DNA of 64,000 nucleotides from Opitutaceae bacterium (GCA_041395105.1 JAWLBB010000004.1:248001-312000); one strand, 5' to 3'; positions 20,442 through 29,982 are shown, counted from the first letter of the stretch. Notes: generated by a model not told the origin, from the sequence alone. Made by a program: numbers and translations.

Positions 20442-21935
20442 GTGATTTCAAAGAATCTATTCTCCCAGTGGTTTGCCAATCCACGTGGAGACATCCTCGC
20501 CGGCCTCGTGGTCGCTCTCGCCCTCATCCCGGAGGCCATCGCCTTTTCCATCATCGCGGGAGTCGATCCAAAGGTGGGGCTCTACGCCTCATTCATCATT
20601 GCGGTGGTCATTGCCTTTGTCGGAGGACGGCCCGGGATGATCTCTGCCGCGACCGGGGCGATGGCTCTCGTCATGGTCAACCTGGTACGGGATCACGGGC
20701 TGCAGTACCTCTTTGCAGCCACCCTCCTGACCGGCGTGATCCAGATCGGACTCAGTCTGTTGAAGGTGGGCGATATCATGCGGTTTGTTTCGAAGTCGGT
20801 TCTCACCGGCTTCGTCAACGCCCTCGCCATCCTCATCTTTCTGGCCCAGTTGCCCGAACTCGATTGGCGGGTGGAAGGGGTGAGTTGGATCAGTTTTGCC
20901 CTCCTTGGTGCCGGTCTGGCCATCATCTACCTCCTGCCGAGGCTGACCCGGGTGGTTCCCTCACCGCTGATCTGCATCCTCGTGCTGACGGCCGTGGCGA
21001 TGGTGTTCAATCTGGATGTCCGGCGGGTGGGTGACCTCGGCGAACTGCCCTCGGCTCTACCGACGTTTGGTTGGCCCACGGTGCCGCTCAATCTGGAGAC
21101 CCTCGCCATCATCTTCCCGACTTCGCTGAGTCTCGCTGTTGTCGGGTTACTGGAATCCCTCCTGACCGCACAGATTGTTGATGACCTTACCGACACCGGC
21201 AGCGAGAAGAACCGGGAGGCCGGGGGACAGGGTATCGCCAATATCGTATCCGGTCTTTTCGGCGGCATGGCGGGTTGCGCGATGATCGGCCAGTCCGTCA
21301 TCAATGTGAAATCCGGTGGACGCACGCGCCTTTCGACCTTGATCGCGGGGGTCGTCCTGATCGTCCTCTGCGTGGTCTTCGGGCCCTGGGTCAAACAGAT
21401 CCCGATGCCCGCCCTGGTGGCGGTCATGGTCATGGTCTCGATCGGGACCTTCAACTGGGCCTCCTTTCGCAACCTGCGGGTTCATCCCAGAACAACCAGC
21501 CTGGTCATGATCGCGACGGTTGCCGTGGTGGTCTGGACGCACAACCTGGCGATTGGCGTCTGTGTGGGCGTTTTGCTCAGTTCCCTCTTCTTTGCCCGGA
21601 AGGTGGCTCAGGTCATACGGGTGACCAGCACCCTCGATCCATCCGGCGAGTGCCGCACCTACACGGCCCACGGTCAGGTCTTTTTTGTTTCGTCCGCCTC
21701 CTTCGTGGCTGCGTTTGACTTCCGCGAGGTACTTTCCAAAGTGGTCATCGACGTGTCCCACGCCCACTTCTGGGATCTCACTTCGGTGGGCGCGCTGGAC
21801 AAGGTCGTCCTGAAGTTCCGCCGTGAAGGTGCTGAAGTCGAGGTTCTGGGAATGAACGAAGCCACCGCCACTATCGTCGACCGTCTCGGCGTGCACGATA
21901 AACCTGATGCTCTCGAGCGGATGTTGGAGCATTGA
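20442..21935 (+). CDS. SulP family anion transporter with STAS domain
   Basis: A 497-residue transporter. The N-terminal SulP signature [21 protein letters not shown] starts near residue 13, followed by about 10-12 membrane helices, [11 protein letters not shown] near 66-76, and a C-terminal STAS domain from about residue 400 ([26 protein letters not shown]). The start is GTG 20442. Family members exchange sulfate, bicarbonate or other anions. A sulfate link with the sulfatases 12 kb away is tempting, but neither the sequence nor the context shows it. The Usp gene follows after 39 bp. Confidence 0.92.
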   Translation: MISKNLFSQWFANPRGDILAGLVVALALIPEAIAFSIIAGVDPKVGLYASFIIAVVIAFVGGRPGMISAATGAMALVMVNLVRDHGLQYLFAATLLTGVIQIGLSLLKVGDIMRFVSKSVLTGFVNALAILIFLAQLPELDWRVEGVSWISFALLGAGLAIIYLLPRLTRVVPSPLICILVLTAVAMVFNLDVRRVGDLGELPSALPTFGWPTVPLNLETLAIIFPTSLSLAVVGLLESLLTAQIVDDLTDTGSEKNREAGGQGIANIVSGLFGGMAGCAMIGQSVINVKSGGRTRLSTLIAGVVLIVLCVVFGPWVKQIPMPALVAVMVMVSIGTFNWASFRNLRVHPRTTSLVMIATVAVVVWTHNLAIGVCVGVLLSSLFFARKVAQVIRVTSTLDPSGECRTYTAHGQVFFVSSASFVAAFDFREVLSKVVIDVSHAHFWDLTSVGALDKVVLKFRREGAEVEVLGMNEATATIVDRLGVHDKPDALERMLEH

Positions 21936-21974
21936 CCTTGAGGCCCTGAGCTACACCCGACCCATCTGAATACC

Positions 21975-22826
21975 ATGTCGACCATTCTTGCCTGCACCGA
22001 CGGTTCGCCCTACGCCAACAGCATCTATCAGTATGCGGCCTGGGTCGCGACCCGGACAGATGCCCAGGTCCTCGTCCTGCACGTCATCGAAAGAGAGGAA
22101 GCCGGTCCGCCGGCCGATCTGACCGGCAAGCTGGGCTTCGATGCCAGCGTTGAGCTGATGGAGGAGCTGGTCCGTCTTGACGAGGCTCACGCCCGGGTGG
22201 CACGCCTCAGGGGCAAGGCCGTCCTGGAGGATGCGGTCGGACAACTCAAGGCAGCCGGGGTTTCCCGCATTTCGACCACCCAGCGGCACGGTTCCCTTGT
22301 CGAGACGCTCGATGAGTTCGAGGCGAATGCAGCTCTTGTCGTGATCGGGAAGCGGGGCGAAAACTCGGGCCTGGCCAAGGGCCATCTGGGGAGCAATCTC
22401 GAACGGGTGGTCCGGAGCGCGCGGATTCCCCTGCTGGTCGCTTCGCGGGAATTCAAGCCGGTCGAGCGCTTCATGATCGCCTTTGACGGCGGGCCCAGTG
22501 CCCTCAAGGCCGTGCATTACGCCGCCTCGACGCCGCTGCTTAAGGGGGCGGACGCTCATCTGGTCGCCGCAGGCAAACCGGGAAGCCCGCTCGCCCGGGA
22601 CCTCGAGCATGCTGCCACCGGACTTCGCGGCGCCGGCTTCACCGTGACCGCGGATCTCCGGCCGGGTGATGCAGACGACGTCATCCGGGAACGGGTCGAG
22701 GCGCTGAAGATCGACCTGCTGGTCATGGGCGCCTACGGCCACTCGGTCATTCGCCGATTGATCATCGGGAGCACGACCACTTCGCTCATCCGCACCTGTC
22801 ACATCCCGGTTCTGCTTTTCCGTTAG
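21975..22826 (+). CDS. tandem-domain universal stress protein
   Basis: A 283-residue protein with two UspA domains (about 1-145 and 150-283). Each has the ATP-binding signature G-x2-G-x9-[19 protein letters not shown] in the first and [16 protein letters not shown] in the second, so both may bind nucleotide. It is 39 bp downstream of the SulP gene and probably co-transcribed. SulP-Usp pairs are common, and the Usp is thought to modulate the transporter or stress survival. This link is family-level knowledge. Confidence 0.92.
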   Translation: MSTILACTDGSPYANSIYQYAAWVATRTDAQVLVLHVIEREEAGPPADLTGKLGFDASVELMEELVRLDEAHARVARLRGKAVLEDAVGQLKAAGVSRISTTQRHGSLVETLDEFEANAALVVIGKRGENSGLAKGHLGSNLERVVRSARIPLLVASREFKPVERFMIAFDGGPSALKAVHYAASTPLLKGADAHLVAAGKPGSPLARDLEHAATGLRGAGFTVTADLRPGDADDVIRERVEALKIDLLVMGAYGHSVIRRLIIGSTTTSLIRTCHIPVLLFR

Positions 22827-22956
22827 CCCGGATGAATCACCGGTCGACGGACGGTGTCATGAGTGCGTCGACGGGATGGATTTCTCGAGCTGAGAATGAG
22901 GCTTAGCCCGAACGGCAATGACAAGAGGTGTTCAGGATGAATCACGGGATGTAGCC

Positions 22957-22974
22957 GCGGCAGTCTCTTGCCGC
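22957..22974 (+). repeat. GC-rich inverted repeat downstream of usp
   Basis: GCGGCA and TGCCGC form a 6-bp stem with loop GTCTCT in the 225-bp gap between the usp gene and the glycoside-hydrolase-like gene, whose 3' ends face each other. Two near-identical strings, GGATGAATCAC, occur in the same gap at 22830-22840 and 22936-22946. No T-tract follows, so this looks more like an intergenic repeat element than an intrinsic terminator. Confidence 0.4.
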
Positions 22975-23051
22975 GAATCCACGTTGGCGCGCCTTCGACC
23001 TGTCCCGGCCCATCACGTTGGTGTCGGGAAGTACAACCGAAGCCCGAATGG

Positions 23052-25157
23052 TTACCCTTCGAGTCCGTCAACCAAGCACCTTTCCTCGAGCCGGCGGATC
23101 TTGCGCAGATAGGCCTCGCGCCATCTTGCAGGCGGGGACTCTGTCATTTCGGGAAAGCCGGCCATCGACTCTTCAATGAGCGCAACGACTGCGCGGCAGG
23201 CGTCCAGGTCGTCCTGGAGGTGCCGGGTGGCATTGGCGAGGTAGGCATTCGCATCCCGTCCCAGACGCTCGAACGCGGCGTGCAGGGAAAAATGGATACC
23301 GATTTCCCGGCCCAGGGTCATCGTGAATTCCACGTAGAGCTTGTGCCGGGCAAGGTGTTCCCGCCGCCTTGGGGAAGCCGCTTCACCTGTCCACCAGAAG
23401 GCGTATCCAACCGGGACCTCCGGGTCCGCCACCGCCATGGCCGCATCGAGCTGGCGGCACGCCTCGGCTAGGTGAGGCACCGCGAGGTGCCATCCATTGC
23501 CGACCCGTTCCAGGCAATCGGCCAGTGTTCCTTCGTTGTAGGTGAATCCGACGGTTGTCTTGGGCACGAGGCGAGTTGCTTCGAGTATCCCGGATTGCCC
23601 GGACAGAAAATCGGGGAGGGGGGCGTCGCCTTTGCCGGCATACCAGCCCGGCCATTGACCGGGGCACCAGGTGCAGCTGTCCGACAGAATCCGGTGTGCC
23701 TCCTCGATGGCTTTCCAGGCTTGAAACGCGAGACGGCCCGCTTCGGGACCATACTGCCGGATGGCGATCCGCTGGCCGACTTGCTCCGGGTTCGCCCGGG
23801 GATCGAGAAAGAATTCGCGGCAGGCGATCGAGTTGGCCGGAATCATCCGGTTGCAGGTGCCCCAGTGGTCGAATACGCCGTCGACCTCCAGATCGTGCCA
23901 TCGGGCCATCTTGGCTCCGATACCGAGGGGAAAGTCCTGAATATCGATGCCCCAGAGATGGGTTGCGTCATCGCCGAGATGGAAATTGTCGTAGCCGATG
24001 AAGAGTTGGCCCCGTTCGCGGCAGACGTCGCGGACCGAACGCAGGAAACCGTGGTTCTGCCGCTCGGCCTGCCAGCCGTCACACTCGGCGGCCAGGAAAA
24101 CGCCGCTGGCCGCGGGCAGTCGGGCCTGGCGCTCGAGGAATTCCTCGGGGTAGCGCTCCCAGTGCCATCCGGTGGTCAGGATCCGCAGGCCGGGCCGGAC
24201 GCGGTTTCCTTCGTCGATGAGAAACCGGATCAGACGGTCACGCTGGTCGAACCGACTCAGGCCGCGGCAACGCGGACAGCGCTCCGGGTCACAGAAGGCT
24301 CCTCCGGAATCCATCCCGAAGAGGAAGAGTGTCTCGATCTCCGGAAATGTGGAAAAGAATCGCTCGATCAGGTCGCGGTAGAAGGCCTGCACCCGGGGAT
24401 GGGAGAAGCAAAGGACCTTGCCCTGGTAGGTCCCGGAATCGCTGAGGACTTCGGCCGGGTATCTCTCCAGCCAGACCTGCCGATCCGCGTCGGCTACCCA
24501 GGGGCCACCCTGGCAGGGAAGTTCGGTAAGCCATAGGGCGCAATCGAGCCCATGATCCCGGCAGTCTTCAACCAGGCGGCGCAGTCCTGCCTGGTTCTCA
24601 GCGACTTCATGGGGGTCAATCGCGTCGGGGAAAATCGGGCTGGTCACGTAACCCTGGAGGTGGCGGCGGCTGCCCTGCCAGTCGTGACTGATCAGACAAT
24701 GGGACGCGCCAAGCCGACTGATAAAGCCGATGTCGGCCCGCTCGCCCGGCCAGGCGTCGAATCGGGGATGAAAGAACCGTTGATTGACCTGGAAACGTCC
24801 GTGCTGGTGCCAGTTGGCGGGAATCGTCTTTTCGAATTCGAGCTGCTCCTCGAATGCGTAAGCCGCGTGGAGCAGACCGCGTGGTGTGTTCCCGATCAAC
24901 GTGACGCGGTCCCCATCGCGGAATCCCTCAAAGGCATCGCGGGCATCTCTCACGGTGTGCAGCTGGCTCCGGACTTGTGGAGTCAATGAATTCGGATCGG
25001 GCAGGTCGGCTCGCAGTCCGAGATGAATCTCTGCCAGACCGCGAGCTTCGCGTGGGTATCGGTTCAGGGCCGAAGACAGGACAGCCTCCGTTGTCCGGGC
25101 GATCCGATGCCGACTCCATGAGTGGATCGATGGGCGATCGCCGGATTCGTGACTCAA
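23052..25157 (-). CDS. glycoside-hydrolase-like protein, GH20/GH67-type N-terminal domain
   Basis: A 701-residue protein. After about 35 residues it shows a GH20b/GH67-N-like domain (VTLIGNTPRGLLHAAYAFEEQL at about 81-102) and then a probable TIM barrel (SHDWQGSRRHLQGY, LFLFGMDSGGAFCDPERCPRC, LTTGWHWERYP, DNFHLGDD, DGVFDHWGTCN). A helical C-terminal region follows. The family is not one I can name; catalytic acids may be in FGMDSGG and AECDGW. No signal peptide is obvious, suggesting cytosolic action on a small glycoside or uronide. TTG 25157 is chosen because AGGAGG lies 6 nt upstream and the upstream extension overlaps the URO-D gene. Confidence 0.65.
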   Translation of the reverse strand: MSHESGDRPSIHSWSRHRIARTTEAVLSSALNRYPREARGLAEIHLGLRADLPDPNSLTPQVRSQLHTVRDARDAFEGFRDGDRVTLIGNTPRGLLHAAYAFEEQLEFEKTIPANWHQHGRFQVNQRFFHPRFDAWPGERADIGFISRLGASHCLISHDWQGSRRHLQGYVTSPIFPDAIDPHEVAENQAGLRRLVEDCRDHGLDCALWLTELPCQGGPWVADADRQVWLERYPAEVLSDSGTYQGKVLCFSHPRVQAFYRDLIERFFSTFPEIETLFLFGMDSGGAFCDPERCPRCRGLSRFDQRDRLIRFLIDEGNRVRPGLRILTTGWHWERYPEEFLERQARLPAASGVFLAAECDGWQAERQNHGFLRSVRDVCRERGQLFIGYDNFHLGDDATHLWGIDIQDFPLGIGAKMARWHDLEVDGVFDHWGTCNRMIPANSIACREFFLDPRANPEQVGQRIAIRQYGPEAGRLAFQAWKAIEEAHRILSDSCTWCPGQWPGWYAGKGDAPLPDFLSGQSGILEATRLVPKTTVGFTYNEGTLADCLERVGNGWHLAVPHLAEACRQLDAAMAVADPEVPVGYAFWWTGEAASPRRREHLARHKLYVEFTMTLGREIGIHFSLHAAFERLGRDANAYLANATRHLQDDLDACRAVVALIEESMAGFPEMTESPPARWREAYLRKIRRLEERCLVDGLEG

Positions 25158-25163
25158 ATCATG

Positions 25164-25169
25164 CCTCCT
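25164..25169 (-). promoter_or_regulatory. ribosome binding site fixing a TTG start
   Basis: On the minus strand AGGAGG stands 6 nt before the TTG at 25155-25157 and overlaps the stop codon of the URO-D gene (25168-25170). This is the strongest Shine-Dalgarno sequence seen at any start in the window. It argues for translational coupling of the two genes. Confidence 0.75.
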
Positions 25170-26214
25170 ATGCCTGGTGCCGGAAAGCGGCCACCGGGGA
25201 CGCATGGGGGCTTCCCGGCTGGTTCAGCGCTTCTTCAATGAAGGCGAGCATGTTCTCCAGCGGCACATCACCCTCAACCGCGTGGGCCGGAGAGAGGATA
25301 TAGTTACCCGATCGGCCGAGATCAATCAGCCGTTGCGTCTCCGCCCGGACCTCGTCGGGAGTTCCATAGGGCAGGGTGTGCTGGGTGGAAAGACCGCCAT
25401 GAAAGGTCAGACGGCCCCGGTATTGCCGCATCAGTGCGGGTACGTCCATGACCTCAGGCTGGAATGGGTTGAAGCAGTTCACTCCGAGTTCGATCAGGTC
25501 GTCAAAGAGTTCGTCGACATCCCCGCAGGAGTGAATGAAGACATACTTTCCAGACTCCCGGACGCGGCCGTACATGCGCTGGAGATGCGGTCGGATAAAC
25601 TCGGTCCAGAGTGCCGGTCCCATCTGCAGTCCGTGTTGCTGGCCCCAGTCATCACCGAAGTAGACGGCGTCGATATCGTATTCGAGGGCCTTTTCAACCT
25701 GCGCGATATTGTAGTCGGTGATGGCGTGAAGCAGGTTGTGAACGAACCCAGGGTTTTCGATGAAGTCCATCATCAGGTTCTCCATCCCCCGCAGGGTCCA
25801 AGCCCGTTCGTAGAGGGAGAAGCCGATATTGAAGACCCGGAAGCGGTCCGGGTATCGGGCAAGCTTGTCGGGAATGTCACTGAAAAAGATCGGTGAATGG
25901 GGATCGGGGAACGAATAGCCCGCCAGGGTGGGTTCCGTCAGTTGCGGGTTCTCCACGTTGCCGATGTCCTTGTCGATCGTCCGGTCCCAGACCACGCCGA
26001 AGACGTCCTCGACCCGGTCATGGCCGATGTCCTTGAAGAAACCGATCCCGTTGCCGAGCCCGAGAAGGTGGTTGTGGAGAACCGGTTCCAGATCATCGGT
26101 GCCATAGTGACCGACCAGACGCTGGTGGGCTTCCCGGGTGAAGCCAAACGACCAGGGCACATAGGGGGGAGGGTTCCCGGCAAGGACGGTCTTGATGACC
26201 TCACGCTTGGTCAT
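25168..26214 (-). CDS. URO-D/MtaA-family protein (HxC type)
   Basis: A 348-residue member of the uroporphyrinogen decarboxylase fold superfamily, close to cobamide/CoM methyltransferases. The zinc-type motif HSC lies at 228-230 (FIHSCGDVDE) and the usual N-terminal start is TKREVIKTVLAGN. The third ligand Cys of MtaA-like enzymes is replaced near the C-terminus (SPAHAVEGDVPLEN). True HemE residues for porphyrin binding are not apparent, so heme synthesis is unlikely. ATG 26214 is preferred to an upstream start. Coupled to the glycoside-hydrolase-like gene, it probably works in the same catabolic unit, perhaps on a methylated substrate (inference). Confidence 0.8.
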   Translation of the reverse strand: MTKREVIKTVLAGNPPPYVPWSFGFTREAHQRLVGHYGTDDLEPVLHNHLLGLGNGIGFFKDIGHDRVEDVFGVVWDRTIDKDIGNVENPQLTEPTLAGYSFPDPHSPIFFSDIPDKLARYPDRFRVFNIGFSLYERAWTLRGMENLMMDFIENPGFVHNLLHAITDYNIAQVEKALEYDIDAVYFGDDWGQQHGLQMGPALWTEFIRPHLQRMYGRVRESGKYVFIHSCGDVDELFDDLIELGVNCFNPFQPEVMDVPALMRQYRGRLTFHGGLSTQHTLPYGTPDEVRAETQRLIDLGRSGNYILSPAHAVEGDVPLENMLAFIEEALNQPGSPHASPVAAFRHQA

Positions 26215-26657
26215 GATGCCCAAACAATGGTGCAAGGCCCGGGCCGACTCAACCGCCGACTGCGGTCAACCGTCGAATCCGTTCCCATCGGCAGAGTCGA
26301 CTCGAACCCTGCGGAGAACATCTGCGCAGCAAGGGGCTCTGGATCCCCGAAGGGCGCGAAGGAACACTAAGGAACACGAAGCAAGAGGAAGGTCCACCTG
26401 CGGAGTCGGCGATCCCGTCCGGTGGGCTCCGCCTGTTTGTAACATAATACGTTACAAAATCCGGGAGGGTCGGCGCGGGTTGGGTTCTGCAATTTCCCGG
26501 AGGAATGGGCAAGGCGGGCCAGATGGTTGATCGGTTCCGGACGGGTCTTGATGTGGACGGCCTGACGGCGTCCGATACGACCTATTTGGAAGGGCCGGGC
26601 TTGGAACTCCATTCAATGGCTTGAACACTTGGTGTTACTCGGGTAAGTCTGTTCGTC
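26215..26657. other. divergent intergenic region with operator and repeats
   Basis: A 443-bp gap lies between the divergent URO-D and aldo/keto reductase genes. No protein or RNA gene is supported. It holds the 14-mer shared with 12670-12683 (here 26258-26271), a tandem AAGGAACAC pair at 26359-26367 and 26369-26377, and the 23-bp palindrome at 26436-26458. Confidence 0.6.
26436..26458. promoter_or_regulatory. 23-bp palindromic operator, copy 1
   Basis: Arms TTTGTAAC and GTTACAAA flank the 7-nt centre ATAATAC. It is AT-rich in GC-rich surroundings. The same 23 bases occur in reverse complement at 46653-46675. It lies 222 bp from the URO-D start and 200 bp from the aldo/keto reductase start. 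Size and symmetry fit a dimeric repressor, such as the GntR/LacI-hybrid (AraR-like) type whose sites resemble TTGTA..TACAA. No such regulator gene is in the window. Confidence 0.75.
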
Positions 26658-27572
26658 ATGAACACGCTTCCCAGGAAAATCCTCGGCCGGACCGGCCTCG
26701 AAGTCACTCAACTCGGCTATGGTGCAATGGAGGTGCGGGGCACCCGCATCTGGGGCGGCAGGCCCTGCTCGGATGATCAGGCCCGGACGATTCTTCGGGC
26801 GGTGGTCGAATCGGGGATCAATTTCATCGATACGGCCAACGACTATGGTTTGAGCGAGCTCTACATCGGACTGCACCTGAAGGATCTGCGGGATCGTTTT
26901 TACCTGGCGACCAAGTGCGGGTGCCATGTGCAGTTTGCCGGTGACCACGATGAAACGCCGCATTTCTTCACACGGAGCAACCTGATGCGGAACATCTCCG
27001 AATCGCTGCAGAAGATGAGGACGGATTACGTGGATGTCCTTCAGTTGCACAATCCCGACGTGGAGACCTGCGAAGAGGAGGGGCTGGTCGACATCCTGAA
27101 GGAGCTCAAGGCCGCGGGTGTGGTTCGACATATCGGATGCTCGTCGACTTCGCCTCACCTGGGCACCTATATTTCCTGGGGGGCGTTCGACGTGTTTCAG
27201 ATCCCCTACTCGGCGTTTGAGCGCCGGCATGAAAACCTGATCACGAAGGCCGGGGAGGCCGGAGCGGGAGTCATCATCCGCGGGGGTGTGGCGAGGGGCG
27301 AACCGGGAGCGGGTCTGGGTGGCGCGGACAAGTGGGTGACGTTTGAAAAGGCAGGTCTGGATGAACTGCGCGGCGAAGGAGAAAGCCGGACGGCGTTTCT
27401 GCTTCGGTTCACGCTGAGCCATCCCCATTGCCATACGACGATCGTCGGGACGATGAAGCCGGAGCATCTGACCGAGAATGTCCGGATAGCCTCAAAGGGC
27501 GCGCTCGCGCCGGATGTCTATGTCGAAGCGAAGAAGCGCCTGGATGCCGCCGGCGAATCACCGGAGGACTGA
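26658..27572 (+). CDS. aldo/keto reductase
   Basis: A 304-residue (alpha/beta)8 NAD(P)-dependent reductase. The full catalytic tetrad is present: Asp58 (NFIDTANDYG), Tyr63, Lys86 (LATKCGC) and His131 (VLQLHNPD). The C-terminal cofactor region IVGTMKPEHLTENV is also present. It is divergent from the URO-D/glycoside-hydrolase pair, with the 23-bp palindrome in between, so shared control is likely. Its 3' end overlaps the convergent glycosyltransferase by 55 bp. The substrate is unknown; a sugar or sugar-derived carbonyl is reasonable. Confidence 0.92.
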   Translation: MNTLPRKILGRTGLEVTQLGYGAMEVRGTRIWGGRPCSDDQARTILRAVVESGINFIDTANDYGLSELYIGLHLKDLRDRFYLATKCGCHVQFAGDHDETPHFFTRSNLMRNISESLQKMRTDYVDVLQLHNPDVETCEEEGLVDILKELKAAGVVRHIGCSSTSPHLGTYISWGAFDVFQIPYSAFERRHENLITKAGEAGAGVIIRGGVARGEPGAGLGGADKWVTFEKAGLDELRGEGESRTAFLLRFTLSHPHCHTTIVGTMKPEHLTENVRIASKGALAPDVYVEAKKRLDAAGESPED

Positions 27573-28813
27573 CGCGCGACGAATGCCTCGATTTCCCTGA
27601 CCGCTTCGCCGGGGCCATCCTCGTTCTGGAGGATTCGGCGGGCGTCGGCGACACGTTCCGCCAGCGAAGGATCCTGCTCGATCTGCTGAACGGTCTGGTG
27701 GAGCAACTCGGGCCACCGCGATTTTCGTATCCGGTGGCCCACACCGAGTCGTTTTACCTCACCGGAGAAGAAATGCTGATCGGCGATGTGAGGGACCACG
27801 ATATGCGGGCGGCCGGCATGGAGGACGGAGGCGGTGGTGCCGGCTCCGCCGTGATGGATGACGACGGAGGCATGGGAGAAGAGTTGATCGTGGGAGCAGG
27901 GTCCGATGGAAAAGAGGTTGGGGTGGCCGGGGGGCGGCTTCAATCGACCCCATCCCTCCTGGATGATCAGTTTGCGCTCGCTCGGCCAGTTGTTCACGAG
28001 TCTTCCCATCCATCGCCCCGGGCGATCGTAGACCATGCTTCCGAAGGTCAGAATCGGGACCTTTCCCCCTCGGGTGAAAGCCAGGATTTCCGACTCCAGC
28101 TTACCACTGTGCGATGCTTGCCAGCGGGAGTAACCGACAAAGCGGAACCGTGGATTCAGTTTGAACGGAGGGTGCATCAACCCCTTGGATACACCGAGAA
28201 GGACGAGGTCGGCCGGCTTGCTGAAGAAATCCCGGACCTGGGGCAGACCCCGTGCCTTGAGCTCGCGGGCGATGGTCTGATTGATGACGGTATCGACAAG
28301 GAGATTGCCCAGTCGCCAGCAGGTCCGGTTCCACGACTGTTGGATCGGACCCGGCATGAACCGGAGTCGCGGCAGGCCCTCGGGCGGATGGTAGCGGGAG
28401 GGCACCGTGTTGTGGGCAAAGGCGAAGGTGGCAAAGGGGAGGCCGTGCCTTTCGGCCAGGGCCCGGTTCATCGGGAAGAGATAGGAGGAAATGAGAGCGT
28501 CGGCAGTCTGCAGATGGCGGTCCATCTCGTCGATCAGGGAGGAAATGTGGGGCCGGGCCGCCCGGTAGAGCGCGCGCAACTGCATCAGGGGGGTGGAGTG
28601 ACTTTGAAGAACACCCATCCAGTAGGCGAGGTTGGCCTGGCTCCAGAGCGGAGGGATCTGGAGGTAGTTGAGGCCCGCGGCCTCGATTTCGGCTCTGAAG
28701 GGAGGGCTGGTGGCGAAGCTGGCTTGGTGACCCGCATTCTGAAGGGCCACACCGAGCCCGATCATGGGATAGATATCGCCGGTCGAGCCGTGGGAGGTCA
28801 GGATGGCATGCAT
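27518..28813 (-). CDS. GT1-type glycosyltransferase (UGT/MGT-like)
   Basis: A 431-residue GT-B glycosyltransferase. The N-terminal acceptor half starts MHAILTSHGSTGDIYPMIGLG, the usual 'G..GDv.P...La..L' motif. The C-terminal donor half contains VPILTFGSM and the diagnostic HHGGAGTTASVLHAGRPHIVVPHIADQHF region (about residues 328-356), in which the His-Gly-Gly motif contacts the sugar nucleotide. Closest known types are sterol or lipid glucosyltransferases and rhamnosyltransferase RhlB. It is cytosolic or membrane-associated and the acceptor is unknown. Its 3' end overlaps the aldo/keto reductase gene tail-to-tail by 55 bp. Confidence 0.9.
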   Translation of the reverse strand: MHAILTSHGSTGDIYPMIGLGVALQNAGHQASFATSPPFRAEIEAAGLNYLQIPPLWSQANLAYWMGVLQSHSTPLMQLRALYRAARPHISSLIDEMDRHLQTADALISSYLFPMNRALAERHGLPFATFAFAHNTVPSRYHPPEGLPRLRFMPGPIQQSWNRTCWRLGNLLVDTVINQTIARELKARGLPQVRDFFSKPADLVLLGVSKGLMHPPFKLNPRFRFVGYSRWQASHSGKLESEILAFTRGGKVPILTFGSMVYDRPGRWMGRLVNNWPSERKLIIQEGWGRLKPPPGHPNLFSIGPCSHDQLFSHASVVIHHGGAGTTASVLHAGRPHIVVPHIADQHFFSGEVKRLGVGHRIRKSRWPELLHQTVQQIEQDPSLAERVADARRILQNEDGPGEAVREIEAFVARQSSGDSPAASRRFFAST

Positions 28814-29070
28814 GCCGAAGACGCTGTCTTAAGGGTGCTGAAGCATGTCGCAGAGATGGATTAGTGCTGTTGGGCGGGGAGTGGATTGGTTTGACTGAAC
28901 GACGACTTTCATCACATGAGGACAGCCTACAGTGGGGCATAGAGACCTGACGCCGATGGAAGTAAAGCCATCCGGATAGGCGTCACCGAGACGTAACAAT
29001 CGTTTAGTCGAACAATCGGGGTTCTTTTTCCTCGTCGCCGTTCGGAACTCCCCAATTATGGCCACTGGAT
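28814..29070. other. divergent intergenic region, nothing recognised
   Basis: 257 bp between the starts of the glycosyltransferase and the nucleotidyltransferase. No ORF, RNA gene or strong palindrome was seen. Promoters for both genes must lie here. Confidence 0.5.
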
Positions 29071-29982
29071 ATGGCGAACGAACTGACACTCGTGATCCTT
29101 GCGGCCGGGATGGGCAGCCGGTTTGGGGGACTCAAACAGGTCCAGCCGGTGGGGCCCAGCGGGGAGCTGATCATCGACTATTCGGTTTTTGATGCCATTC
29201 GGGCGGGCTTCAGCCGCCTTGTCATCGTGATCCGGGAGGAAAATGAATCCGAGTTTCGCCGGGCAATCGGAGATCGCCTGGCCCGGCACCTGCCGGTGGC
29301 TTATGCCTACCAGAGTCTCGATAGATTGCCGGATGGACATTCCGTTCCGGCCAATCGAACCAAGCCCTGGGGAACGGGCCATGCAGCACTGGCGGCCTCC
29401 GGGAAGGTGTCCGGTCCGTTCGCGGTGATCAATGCTGATGATTTCTACGGTGCCGGGTCGTTCGCGGCACTCGGGGGTTTTCTGGGGAAGTCCGATGGGT
29501 TTCCGGGAGTCTATGCCCTGGTGGGTTTCCCCTTGCGGCGGACTCTATCCGAGGCCGGTGCCGTGTCCCGGGGGGTTTGTGCTGTGGATTCCGGGGGATT
29601 CCTGCAGACGGTGACGGAGCGGACCAGTATTAGGGGAGGATCGAAGGGCATCGGCTATGAAGATGCCGCCGGAGGTGTGCATCCGTTATCCGGAGACGAA
29701 ATCGTCTCGATGAACATGTGGGGCTTTGGACCCGACGTTTTTGCGCGACTCGAGGAACGTTTCCGATCCTTTCTGGACGCGGGTCGTGGGGCGAACAATG
29801 GTGAGTTCTATCTCCCGGAGGCCATCAACGATCTGGTTTCGACGGGCGAGGCGACGGTCCGCGTTCTACCGACCGATGAGACCTGGTTCGGAGTCACCTA
29901 CCGGGAGGATCTTGAAGCGACAAAGACTGCGATCAGTGCCTTGATCGCTTGCGGGAAATATCCCGGGAGGCTTTGGGGGTGA
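29071..29982 (+). CDS. sugar-phosphate nucleotidyltransferase-like protein
   Basis: A 303-residue protein with an NTP-transferase fold. The signature LVILAAGMGSRFGGLKQVQPVGPSG at residues 6-30 contains the GxGxR and the later Lys. NADDFYG (about 124-130) is the metal-binding Asp motif, and MNMWGFGPDVFARLEE follows. The layout matches uncharacterised 'NTP transferase domain' proteins often found in sugar catabolic or cell-envelope settings, shorter than RfbA or GalU relatives with hexapeptide tails. It would transfer a nucleotidyl group to a sugar phosphate; the sugar is unknown. It stands alone on the plus strand, convergent with cdd. Confidence 0.85.
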   Translation: MANELTLVILAAGMGSRFGGLKQVQPVGPSGELIIDYSVFDAIRAGFSRLVIVIREENESEFRRAIGDRLARHLPVAYAYQSLDRLPDGHSVPANRTKPWGTGHAALAASGKVSGPFAVINADDFYGAGSFAALGGFLGKSDGFPGVYALVGFPLRRTLSEAGAVSRGVCAVDSGGFLQTVTERTSIRGGSKGIGYEDAAGGVHPLSGDEIVSMNMWGFGPDVFARLEERFRSFLDAGRGANNGEFYLPEAINDLVSTGEATVRVLPTDETWFGVTYREDLEATKTAISALIACGKYPGRLWG

